In this document: positions 1 to 5,698 of the stretch, one piece after another
How the letters are laid out: every line of letters begins with the position of its first letter
Numbering within the stretch: the stretch's first letter is position 1
From: CAZGTQ01 sp964528575
GTDB lineage: Bacteria; Planctomycetota; UBA1135; GCA-002686595
NCBI GenBank assembly: GCA_964528575.1
Contig: CAZGTQ010000387.1
Span: forward strand, 1-11,149
Reading direction: 5' to 3'
DNA length: 11,149 nucleotides
Position numbers and translations under genes: made by a program
The notes under the pieces: generated by a model
What the model saw: the letters and a program-made list of their open reading frames with translations, nothing else
What the model was told of the DNA's origin: nothing
Databases searched by the model: none

Positions 1-444
1 GCGTTGCAGCCGGTCGCGCCATACGTGCACGTTCGGCGCGTGCAACGTCACGTAGCCGTCGGGCGCCCACGTGCTTCCGCGCCAGGTGTCGGCCGTGATG
101 CACAGGCAGCCGCCCGCGTGCGCGTGCACGATCGAGAGCTCGAGCTCGTCCGCGGCGTAGTCGACGAGCGTGCACACGCGCGACGTCGTGAACAGGAGCC
201 GCTCTTCGGCGGTGAGCGGCGTCCAGCCTTCCTCGCTCAGGAACGGATACAGCTCCCCCCGCGCGATCCGGGCCTCGAGCTCGTCGAGCCGCTCGTCGGT
301 GAAGAACTGCACGTCGCGCGTCTCGCGCCGCCGCTCGACGAGGCCGTGGTCGCGCGCGAACCGCTCGATGATGCCGAGCGGGTCCGGCGCCCCGTCCGTG
401 GAGCTGAACGTCCCGATCCAGGTGGTCGCGCTAATCGGCGTCAG
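1..444 (-). CDS. Unknown protein, C-terminus cut by window edge, non-AUG start
   Basis: I do not recognise this protein. The frame is open for 148 codons from the junction to the window edge and reads like real protein: a TWIGTFSSTDG stretch near the N-terminus, an acidic helical part (FFTDERLDELEARI), then mixed beta-type sequence with two cysteines in GGCLCIT and tryptophans near the edge. No membrane segment or signal peptide is seen. It is the third gene of a minus-strand run, directly after the zinc-ribbon gene. The only start candidates at the junction are CTG (444-442), which would give a 4-nt CTGA overlap with the upstream stop, or ATT (435-433), which lies 11 nt after a GGAG. The first in-frame GTG is at 312-310 and would discard 44 plausible residues. 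The start is therefore uncertain; the reading frame itself is well supported by amino-acid composition. Confidence 0.6.
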   Translation of the reverse strand, partial: MTPISATTWIGTFSSTDGAPDPLGIIERFARDHGLVERRRETRDVQFFTDERLDELEARIARGELYPFLSEEGWTPLTAEERLLFTTSRVCTLVDYAADELELSIVHAHAGGCLCITADTWRGSTWAPDGYVTLHAPNVHVWRDRLQR

Positions 445-926
445 TGCTCCGGCTCGGGCGCGTCCGCCGTGCCGCCCTCGCGCATCGGGCGGCCCATGAC
501 GGCGCGCTCGCCGTAGCGCAAGCGCTCGTCGATCTCGCGGTCGAAGCGCGGGTGGCGCGGGCGGAGCACGAAGCCGCGGTGCTCCGCTTCGCAGACGTAG
601 CAGACGACGACGTTCGGCGCGACGCGCCAGAGGATCCAGTCGACGGCCGCCGCGACGACCAGACTGACGTACATCGTCCACGGCGCGAGCACGGCCGCGA
701 CGACGACGATCGCGATGCCGAGCGGGCGCGAGAAGTCCTTCTGCGTGAACAGCTCGGGGTGGCCGCACGCGAGACAGCCGGAGAGCCCCCCCTCGGGCGT
801 GAGCAGCTCGACGCGCAGCTCGCTCTCCTCGGGCGGCGGCGGCGCGGTCGGATCGAGCTCGATGCGCCGCCGGCCGGCGGCGTCGCCGAGCTCGACGCTC
901 GCGCTCGCGTTCGCGCTCCCGCTCAC
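441..926 (-). CDS. Small zinc-ribbon protein with two membrane helices
   Basis: 161 residues. A CxxC pair (C51, C54, in CLACGHPEL) is followed by KDFSRPLG and a hydrophobic region at about 70-108 that can form two short transmembrane helices, then a second CxxC (C109, C112, in CYVCEAEHRGF). The two pairs sit on either side of the hairpin-like membrane segment and could together bind one zinc ion on the same face. The N-terminal 50 residues are Pro- and Glu-rich, and the C-terminal tail is charged. The start is GTG at 926-924, overlapping the stop of the upstream membrane-protein gene (GTGA), so translation is probably coupled. Proteins of this shape are, as I recall, conserved hypotheticals without assigned function. 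A larger frame in the same register reaches 1583, but its N-terminal part is arginine-rich shadow of the upstream gene. The role is unknown; a partnership with the neighbouring membrane protein is inferred only from the overlap. Confidence 0.75.
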   Translation of the reverse strand: MSGSANASASVELGDAAGRRRIELDPTAPPPPEESELRVELLTPEGGLSGCLACGHPELFTQKDFSRPLGIAIVVVAAVLAPWTMYVSLVVAAAVDWILWRVAPNVVVCYVCEAEHRGFVLRPRHPRFDREIDERLRYGERAVMGRPMREGGTADAPEPEH

Positions 927-1714
927 AGCGGAAAACCGTAAGCGTCCTGCAGCGAGATCGAGACCGCAGTCCCGATCAGCACGAGCACCGTCGACGCATA
1001 GAGGATGCCGGTGGCGGAGCGGGTGTTGCCGTAGCGCAGCGAGCTCGCCGCCATCCACGCGAAGAGGAGCGGGAGCACGAGCCCGACGAGCGCGCGCGTG
1101 CCCAGGTGGAACGCGCCGAACGGGCTGAGCAACGGACGGTCGGCCGCGTCGAGCCGCTCGCCCAGCGCGACGCAGGTCACGGCGATCAGCACGATCGAGG
1201 CGATCATGCTGACGACCGTGACGCGATTGAGGCGCCGCAGGTGGCGGACGGCGAGGTTCGGCACGGTCAGGTACCAGTGGCCGAGGACCATCGCGAGGCC
1301 GACGCTGCCCGCGACGGCGCCGGTCGCGAGCGCGGAGAGGCTCGCGAGCGACAACGCTGCGCCCGCGACGCCCTGGTCGGCGAGCGTGAGCACGAGACCG
1401 GCGGCGCAGCCCGCGAGGCCCACCGCGAGCCCCGCGGCCCAACGGCGCCCACGGACCGGGCCGGAGTAGACCGGGTAGGCGAGCACGGCGAGCGCGGTGG
1501 CGAGCGAAACGGGATCGCTCCAGGCGCGCTGCGCGACGGTCACGGGAACGAGCAGCGCGACGAGCACCGGCGCGAGCGCGCACGTGCCCATGATGCGGTA
1601 GAAGAGCGCGCCGACGGGCGCGCGCGGCACGAAGGCCATCGCGAGCAGCACGCCGAACGCGAGCTCGAGGCAGAACTGGGTGCCGAGCGGACTCCAGGCC
1701 ATGGAGCCGAGCAT
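923..1714 (-). CDS. Conserved hypothetical polytopic membrane protein
   Basis: 263 residues with about eight hydrophobic stretches long enough to cross the membrane (around 15-29, 37-61, 69-84, 92-112, 117-145, 165-185, 200-222 and 234-255). There is no cleavable signal peptide. A distinctive LGHWYLTVPNL stretch (144-154) sits at the end of the fifth segment and ahead of a basic loop (RHLRRLNR), which probably faces the cytoplasm. Histidines at 146 and 203 lie in or next to membrane segments and could bind a cofactor, but nothing proves this. I do not recognise a named family. The first ATG (1714) is used here; a second ATG at 1702 (MAWSPL) is equally possible because neither has a clear Shine-Dalgarno. 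It heads a minus-strand run with the zinc-ribbon protein and the truncated unknown, and is divergent from the dehydrogenase at 1811. Confidence 0.75.
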   Translation of the reverse strand: MLGSMAWSPLGTQFCLELAFGVLLAMAFVPRAPVGALFYRIMGTCALAPVLVALLVPVTVAQRAWSDPVSLATALAVLAYPVYSGPVRGRRWAAGLAVGLAGCAAGLVLTLADQGVAGAALSLASLSALATGAVAGSVGLAMVLGHWYLTVPNLAVRHLRRLNRVTVVSMIASIVLIAVTCVALGERLDAADRPLLSPFGAFHLGTRALVGLVLPLLFAWMAASSLRYGNTRSATGILYASTVLVLIGTAVSISLQDAYGFPL

Positions 1715-1810
1715 TCTAGGGCGCCCCCGCGACGATCGCGCTTATGCTACGCCGCTCGCGGGCCGTGAAGGGACGGTCCGCGCGAGCCCCTGCGCCAGCT
1801 CCACGCCCCC
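1715..1810. promoter_or_regulatory. Divergent intergenic region, possible promoters
   Basis: This 96-nt gap lies between two genes that diverge, so it should hold both promoters. The only AT-rich spot is around 1741-1749. It gives TATGCT (1743-1748) on the plus strand, matching four of six bases of a -10 hexamer, but with no convincing -35 partner. Assignment is weak. Confidence 0.25.
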
Positions 1811-2509
1811 ATGTCCCAACTGCGCGTCCTCGTCACCGGCGGTGGCCGCGGCATCGGCCGCGCGATCGCCCTGCGTTTCGCCCGCGAAGGAGCGAAGGTC
1901 GCGGTCGCGGCCCGCTCGTCCGACCAACTCGACGCCGTCGTGCGCGAGATCGAGTCGCTCGGCGGTCACGGGCTCGCCGCGCAGATGAACGTCGGCGACT
2001 GGGGCTCGGTCGAGGCGGCGGTCTACCGCGCGACGCAGTTCACCGGCGAGGTGCTCGACGTGCTCGTCAACTGCGCGGGCGCGTTCGCGGTCAAGCCGTT
2101 CCAGCAGATGGACACCGAGACCTGGGACCGGATGATCAGCGTCAACCTCACCGGCGCGTTCTACGCGACGATGGAGTCGCTCGACGCGCTGCTCGAGAGC
2201 GACCGCGCGCACGTGTTCAACGTCGCCTCGGTCGCAGCGAAGCAGGGGTTTGCCGGCAACACCGCGTACTGCGCGAGCAAGTACGGCCTGCGCGGCTTCG
2301 GGGACGCGCTCCGCGAGGACCTGCGCGACCAGGGGGTGCGCGTGACGACCGTCTACCCGGGGTCGACGGACACGACGATCTTCGACGGCATCCCCGGCGA
2401 CTGGGACCGCTCGAAGATGAACCAGCCCGAGGACGTCGCCGAGGTCGTGTGGAGCGCGTACCAGAGCGGCGACGCGCCCGCGGACCTGGACGTCCCGCCG
2501 CGCGCGTAG
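1811..2509 (+). CDS. Short-chain dehydrogenase/reductase, possible sepiapterin-reductase type
   Basis: 232-residue classical SDR, an NAD(P)(H)-dependent oxidoreductase with a Rossmann fold, presumably cytosolic. Visible motifs: TGGGRGIG cofactor loop at 9-16, NCAG at 87-90, active-site Asn112, Ser140 in NVASVAAKQG, and the YxxxK pair Tyr153/Lys157 in YCASK, followed by PGSTDT (183-188). ARSS after the second strand (34-37) contains a basic residue often seen in NADPH-preferring members. The tail is short and carries an MNQPEDVAEVV segment. The substrate cannot be read from the sequence. The gene faces folE and the PTPS gene tail to tail, and the layout SVAA...YCxSK...RG...PED with a C-terminal AY resembles, from memory, the bacterial sepiapterin reductase of Chlorobium. 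Many YdfG-like SDRs share this layout, so the biopterin role is a hypothesis only. The start ATG lacks a clear Shine-Dalgarno; the glycine motif at residue 9 supports it. Confidence 0.9.
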   Translation: MSQLRVLVTGGGRGIGRAIALRFAREGAKVAVAARSSDQLDAVVREIESLGGHGLAAQMNVGDWGSVEAAVYRATQFTGEVLDVLVNCAGAFAVKPFQQMDTETWDRMISVNLTGAFYATMESLDALLESDRAHVFNVASVAAKQGFAGNTAYCASKYGLRGFGDALREDLRDQGVRVTTVYPGSTDTTIFDGIPGDWDRSKMNQPEDVAEVVWSAYQSGDAPADLDVPPRA

Positions 2510-2522
2510 CCGCTGCGCGGCG
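2496..2522. terminator. Hairpin at SDR stop / convergent junction
   Basis: A perfect 8-bp inverted repeat, CGCCGCGC (2496-2503) and GCGCGGCG (2515-2522), encloses an 11-nt loop containing the SDR stop codon (2507-2509). It lies between convergent genes only 21 nt apart (2510-2530), so a bidirectional terminator is plausible. There is no T-tract on either side, and GC-rich sequence makes such stems likely by chance. Confidence 0.3.
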
Positions 2523-2530
2523 CGGGCCCG

Positions 2531-3072
<542 letters not shown>

Positions 3073-3076
<4 letters not shown>

Positions 3077-3513
3077 CGCATCGGCTTCGATCCCCGGTAC
3101 TCCACGAAGTTGCTGCGACTCTCGAACAGTCGGATCCTGTGCAATCGACATCCTTCGAACTTCTCGATCTCGGGCTCGAGCTCGTTCCAGATCGCCACGG
3201 CGATGTTCTCCGCCGTCGGGATGACGCCGGAGAGGAACGGCACGTCGTGGTTGAGGTGCTTGTGGTCGACCCGCGCGACGATGTGCTCGCGCAGCACGCG
3301 CATGAGGTCCGAGAGGTTCATCACCATCCCGGTTCGCTGCTCCAGCGGCCCACGGACGCTGACCTCGACCTCGTAGTTGTGGCCGTGCCCGTGGGGGTTG
3401 TTGCACGGGCCGTAGAGGCGCTCGTTCTCGGCGTCCGACAGGTCCGGATTGTGGAGCCTGTGGCTCGCGCTGAACTCCTCGCGGCGCGTGATCTCGACGA
3501 TGGGGGCGTTCAT
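3073..3513 (-). CDS. 6-pyruvoyl-tetrahydropterin synthase / QueD-family protein
   Basis: 146 residues. Zinc ligands His18 (SASHRL), His43 and His45 (CNNPHGHGHNY) are present, along with the active-site Cys37 and the DH pair Asp83/His84. Glu131 is a candidate for the substrate-anchoring glutamate near the C-terminus. The family acts on dihydroneopterin triphosphate. It makes 6-pyruvoyl-tetrahydropterin (biopterin path) in PTPS proper, or 6-carboxy-tetrahydropterin (queuosine path) in QueD. This copy has the longer loop and the TGMVMNLSDL and DVPFLSGVIPTAENIAVAIWNEL stretches that, as I remember it, closely follow the animal PTPS sequence, so I favour the PTPS side; queC or queE are not in the window. 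It is the first gene of a two-gene unit with folE (ATGA overlap). No Shine-Dalgarno is visible before the ATG. Exact product specificity remains open. Confidence 0.9.
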
Positions 3514-3664
3514 GGGGGGAGCGGCTCAGGAGCGACGCCCCGGCGCACCGATAGATCGGACGCCGAAGAATCTAACGCCGACGTGAGATTTGCGCCACGG
3601 TGGCGCGCTCGCGTGCTCTATGTTGAGGAATGGCGTGCCCGGCGCCGTACCGGGCACCCCCGCC
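3514..3664. promoter_or_regulatory. Divergent region between PTPS gene and ferredoxin gene
   Basis: This 151-nt gap serves two divergent genes. It is less GC-rich than its surroundings between about 3550 and 3630. Weak -10-like hexamers are TATGTT at 3619-3624 for the ferredoxin and TAGATT on the minus strand at 3574-3569 for the PTPS/folE pair. Neither has a good -35. The ferredoxin side also holds the hairpin listed at 3635-3657. Confidence 0.3.
3635..3657 (+). promoter_or_regulatory. Strong hairpin just upstream of the ferredoxin start
   Basis: A perfect 8-bp inverted repeat, GTGCCCGG (3635-3642) and CCGGGCAC (3650-3657), has a 7-nt loop. It ends 7 nt before the ferredoxin ATG (3665), where a ribosome binding site would be expected, and no Shine-Dalgarno is seen in the remaining bases. 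It could be an operator, an mRNA structure gating translation, or simply GC-rich chance. Confidence 0.4.
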
Positions 3665-3874
3665 ATGGCGATCGAACGCGTCTGGATCATCGAAGGGTGC
3701 ATCTCGTGCAACCTCTGCGAGGACCTCTGCAACAAGGTCTTCGAGGTCCCCGGTGGCTCGACCTCCCGGGTGCGCAAGGGGTATGCGCAGCACTTGAACG
3801 ACCCGGACATCGAGGAGCAGGTCCGCGAAGCGGCCGACTCGTGCCCCGTCGAAGTGATCCAGTACGAGGAGTGA
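3665..3874 (+). CDS. Small single-cluster [4Fe-4S] ferredoxin
   Basis: 69 residues, probably a cytosolic electron carrier. Cys12, Cys15 and Cys18 (GCISCNLCEDLC) plus Cys60 before a proline (DSCPVEVI) form the usual CxxCxxC...CP ligand set of one [4Fe-4S] cluster. Cys22 is an additional cysteine not followed by proline and not matched by a second cluster motif. The 40-residue spacer between Cys18 and Cys60 fits a monocluster ferredoxin with the second cluster lost. ATG at 3665 is chosen because it starts four residues before the WIIEGCISC strand; an upstream ATG at 3590 in the same frame would translate through the hairpin and add low-quality sequence. The last codons lie in a 17-bp tandem duplication that also supplies the stop. 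The partner enzyme is not evident. Confidence 0.9.
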   Translation: MAIERVWIIEGCISCNLCEDLCNKVFEVPGGSTSRVRKGYAQHLNDPDIEEQVREAADSCPVEVIQYEE

Positions 3875-3888
3875 TCCAGTACGAGGAG
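3853..3888 (+). repeat. 17-bp tandem duplication across the ferredoxin stop
   Basis: The unit GTGATCCAGTACGAGGA occurs at 3854-3870 and again, perfectly, at 3871-3887, with one matching base on each side. The first copy encodes the VIQYEE tail. The second is read out of frame and begins with the TGA stop (3872-3874). With one copy removed, the frame would read VIQYEES and stop at 3889-3894, so the duplication changed the protein by only one residue. Confidence 0.9.
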
Positions 3889-3890
3889 AG

Positions 3891-3940
3891 CTGATCAGCG
3901 CTCCGCGCTGAGCCGTGATCTGATCAGCGCTCCGCGCTGA
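3891..3940. repeat. Duplicated 21-bp hairpin unit at the tail of the DUF2203-like gene; likely terminator
   Basis: Two identical 21-bp copies (3891-3911 and 3920-3940) are separated by 8 bp. Each contains TCAGCGC and CGCTGA-type arms forming a 7-bp stem with a 3-nt loop, and starts with the palindrome CTGATCAG. The right-hand copy encodes the end of the minus-strand gene (SAER and stop); the left-hand copy lies beyond that stop. Between two convergent genes, a pair of stem-loops may end transcription from both sides, although no T-tract follows. Confidence 0.8.
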
Positions 3941-4259
3941 TTCGTGCGGCCCGGTCGAGCGTGAGCTCTTCGAGCTCGTCCGCGCCCGGGCGCCAGGTCC
4001 AGCCGCCCCCGTCGCCGGGGATGCGGATCACGAGCGGCGGAAGCTCGTCGACGGTGCAGCCGAGCCGCGCGAGCTCTTCGGCGGTGTGGCGCAGTGAACG
4101 GCGGATCTCCGCGATCTCGGCGTCGACGTGCGAACCGGAGCGACGGCACTGTTCGAGCAGCGTCAGCCTTTCACTCCGCTCGCCGATCTCGGCGGCGATC
4201 GAACGCAGGAGAGGAACCAGCCGCATCGCGCGGCTCCGGTCGTAGATCGTGTTCTTCAC
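3924..4259 (-). CDS. DUF2203-like small protein
   Basis: 111 residues of unknown function, predicted cytosolic. The layout is that of the DUF2203 family as I recall it: a short N-terminal strand and helix with MRLVPLLRSIAAEIGERSERL, a long charged helical middle (HVDAEIAEIRRSLRHTAEELARLGCTVDEL), then a short beta-rich end with WTWRPGADELEELTLD, which parallels the family's conserved tryptophan near the end. The resemblance is moderate. The start GTG (4259-4257) has a GGAG six bases upstream; the frame is open further upstream, but there it is Gly/Arg-rich and not protein-like. The last codons are part of the duplicated hairpin at 3891-3940. It converges on the ferredoxin and is separated from the EF-hand gene upstream by 317 nt, so it probably has its own promoter. 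Confidence 0.7.
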   Translation of the reverse strand: MKNTIYDRSRAMRLVPLLRSIAAEIGERSERLTLLEQCRRSGSHVDAEIAEIRRSLRHTAEELARLGCTVDELPPLVIRIPGDGGGWTWRPGADELEELTLDRAARISAER

Positions 4260-4576
4260 GGTCAGCTCCACGGCACTGGAGTAAGCCGCTCGGACGCCCG
4301 AGCGTAGGGGTGAGACCCGCTTTCTTGCCCGACGAGCGAGGCGCGCCACGCTCCGCCCACCGACGGCCCCACCGCCACCCCCTCCCTCCGCGGGCATGAC
4401 CGATGCGACGCGCCTTCGGTTGCACCATCCGTCCAGAATCCCCGTCCAGAATCCCCGCACAGAATCCAGCGAGCGTGCACGAGGAGCACGCCTTTGGGAC
4501 CGCTGCGGGACGAGCAGACGGGCCACCCCGTTTGATGCCGGGACGGCCCGCCGCGTTTCGCGCGTTTGCGCGCTCG
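4260..4576. other. Intergenic stretch of 317 nt with short repeats
   Basis: No convincing gene. Open frames here on both strands are Arg/Gly/Ser-rich and lack starts with ribosome sites. It holds the promoter of the DUF2203-like gene (not recognisable), the 13-bp direct repeats at 4431-4469, a C-rich tract near 4360-4390, and just below the EF-hand stop a 5-bp stem with a TTTG loop (4560-4573, arms GCGCG and CGCGC) that is a weak terminator candidate for that gene. Confidence 0.5.
4431..4469. repeat. Three 13-bp direct repeats
   Basis: GTCCAGAATCCCC at 4431-4443 is repeated exactly at 4444-4456, with a third degenerate copy (GCACAGAATCCAG) at 4457-4469. They lie about 170-210 nt upstream of the DUF2203-like start, reading GGGGATTCTGGAC on that gene's strand. 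They could be binding sites for a regulator or another neutral microduplication. Confidence 0.7.
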
Positions 4577-5437
4577 TCAGCCGTTCGATTTCAGGATCGC
4601 ACGGCTCGTGCCGCCGAGCTGACGCAGACGCGCGCCACCCGGTCCCTTGCCACCGTTCTCGCGCGCGGCCTGCTTGCGCCGCGCCTCTTGCGCGGCCTGG
4701 TCCTTCGCCGCCTGGTCGCGCAAGCGCTGGTTCTGCTGATCGATCTGCTCCTGCGCGGCTTGCTGGCGGAGTCGTTGCGCTCGCTGCGCGGCCGTCTCGT
4801 TCGCCGCCTGATCGCGCAAGCGTTGGTTCTGCTGATCGATCTGCTCCTGCGCCGCCTGCTGGCGGAGCCGTTGCGCTCGCTGCGCGGCCGTCTCGTTCGC
4901 CGCCTGATCGCGCAAGCGCTGGTTCTGCGCATCGAGCGTGTCCTGCGCGGCTTGCGCGCGCAGGCGGCTCGCCGCGCCGGTCGGGTCGTCGCTCAGGTTC
5001 GCCGACTCGAACCGCGCGGGGCCGAAGCGCCGCGCGGCGGGGCCGAGGTGCTCGGTCGCCTGCGCGCGCCGCAGCGCCTGGAGCCGCGCCGCCTCGGCCT
5101 CGAGCTCCGGCGCGACGCGGTGGCCCGCGCCGAGCACGTACTGGCGGTAGCCGACGAGGAACTCGTCCCGCTCGACCGCGCCGCTCGCGTCGGCATCGAA
5201 CAGGAGCCACTCGCGCGGAGCCACGCCGACGGCGCCGGCCTCGGCACGCGTGATCGCACCGTCGCCGTTCGCGTCGCTGCGCGCGAAGATCGAGCGCGCC
5301 GTCGCCAGGCCGTGCGTGAACACGCTCTTGCCTCCGTGCACGGCGCCTTGGTTCCCGGCGTACGCGGCGCTCTCCTGGCCGGCGAGCGCGCCCGCCAGGG
5401 ACAGTCCACAGAACAGAGCGAGGAGTGACTTCTTCAT
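4577..5437 (-). CDS. Secreted EF-hand protein with 16-residue helical repeats
   Basis: 286 residues. MKKSLLALFCGLSLAGALAG is a signal peptide with a likely cleavage after residue 19 (ALA); the cysteine at 10 is too early for a lipobox. Two complete EF-hand calcium loops follow: 55-66 (DANGDGAITRAE) and 81-92 (DADASGAVERDE), with acidic or Asn/Ser ligands at positions 1, 3 and 5 and Glu at 12. After a linker come six consecutive 16-residue units at 158-253 built on RLRxQAA, Ala/Gln/Arg-rich and surely helical, then a basic Gly-rich tail. Units 2-3 and 4-5 form two identical 32-residue blocks. The role is probably calcium-responsive and extracytoplasmic (periplasm or outside); the partner is unknown. 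The start ATG is preceded by GGAGG at 9 nt. It is a single gene, divergent from the protease operon. Confidence 0.9.
   Translation of the reverse strand: MKKSLLALFCGLSLAGALAGQESAAYAGNQGAVHGGKSVFTHGLATARSIFARSDANGDGAITRAEAGAVGVAPREWLLFDADASGAVERDEFLVGYRQYVLGAGHRVAPELEAEAARLQALRRAQATEHLGPAARRFGPARFESANLSDDPTGAASRLRAQAAQDTLDAQNQRLRDQAANETAAQRAQRLRQQAAQEQIDQQNQRLRDQAANETAAQRAQRLRQQAAQEQIDQQNQRLRDQAAKDQAAQEARRKQAARENGGKGPGGARLRQLGGTSRAILKSNG
4679..4966 (-). repeat. In-frame 48/96-bp repeats encoding six 16-residue units
   Basis: The region encodes residues 158-253 of the EF-hand protein. The two central 96-bp blocks (4823-4918 and 4727-4822) differ at four positions that I can count, all silent, and encode identical 32-residue blocks. 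Each block is itself two diverged 16-residue halves (RLRDQAANETAAQRAQ and RLRQQAAQEQIDQQNQ). The outer units at both ends have diverged more. Confidence 0.9.
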
Positions 5438-5698
5438 CGAACACGCCCTCCGAGCATGGGGTCGGCAGGTCCACCCGCTCTACAGCGAGCATCGTGCCAG
5501 ACCCCGACACGAGCCGCCCCGCCACGCCAAACCCGGTCTCGACATCGACTTACGTCCATCGCCGGGCCCCCGAGGGCGGAAGGGCGAGCGTCCTCCGCCG
5601 GGGACACGCAACAGCATCGGCGTCCACCCATCCGATTCCTGAGAGCGCGGGTCGCGGGACCGGCCCCTCGGCCGACCTACAATCTCGCGTCACGGACC
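5438..5698. promoter_or_regulatory. Divergent region upstream of EF-hand gene and protease operon
   Basis: 261 nt without a gene; plus-strand frames running through it are unrelated to protein. The best promoter element is TACAAT (5678-5683), five of six matches to a -10 box, with no clear -35. Transcription from it would begin about 9 nt before the protease ATG (5699), giving a nearly leaderless operon mRNA. For the EF-hand gene, only the GGAGG ribosome site (near 5447-5451) is clear. Confidence 0.4.

Noticed and set aside
4..516. Plus-strand open frame of 170 codons at the left edge
   Set aside because: Arg/Ala/Val-rich with no recognisable pattern; it is the shadow of the minus-strand unknown gene and zinc-ribbon gene, whose frames give far better protein.
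1106..1768. Plus-strand 220-codon frame opposite the membrane protein
   Set aside because: Asp/Arg/His/Glu-rich antisense shadow typical of GC-rich genes; the minus strand gives a coherent membrane protein.
4431..4469. Direct repeats as a CRISPR array
   Set aside because: Units are 13 bp in direct tandem without spacers, and no cas genes are present.
4262..4489. 75-codon minus-strand frame in the gap between the DUF2203-like and EF-hand genes
   Set aside because: No ribosome site, unusual composition, and it runs through the 13-bp repeats; not credible as a gene.
4679..4966. Repeats in the EF-hand gene as a mobile or intergenic repeat
   Set aside because: The period is a multiple of three, in frame and with silent differences only, so these are protein-level repeats.
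5408..5437. EF-hand protein as a lipoprotein
   Set aside because: The only N-terminal cysteine (residue 10) is inside the hydrophobic core of the signal peptide, too early for a lipobox.
3924..5525. Minus-strand open frame of 533 codons across the EF-hand gene and the DUF2203-like gene
   Set aside because: Most of it is an Arg/Ala/Gly-rich shadow of the EF-hand gene. Only the last 111 codons, starting from a GTG with a GGAG, look like a real protein.
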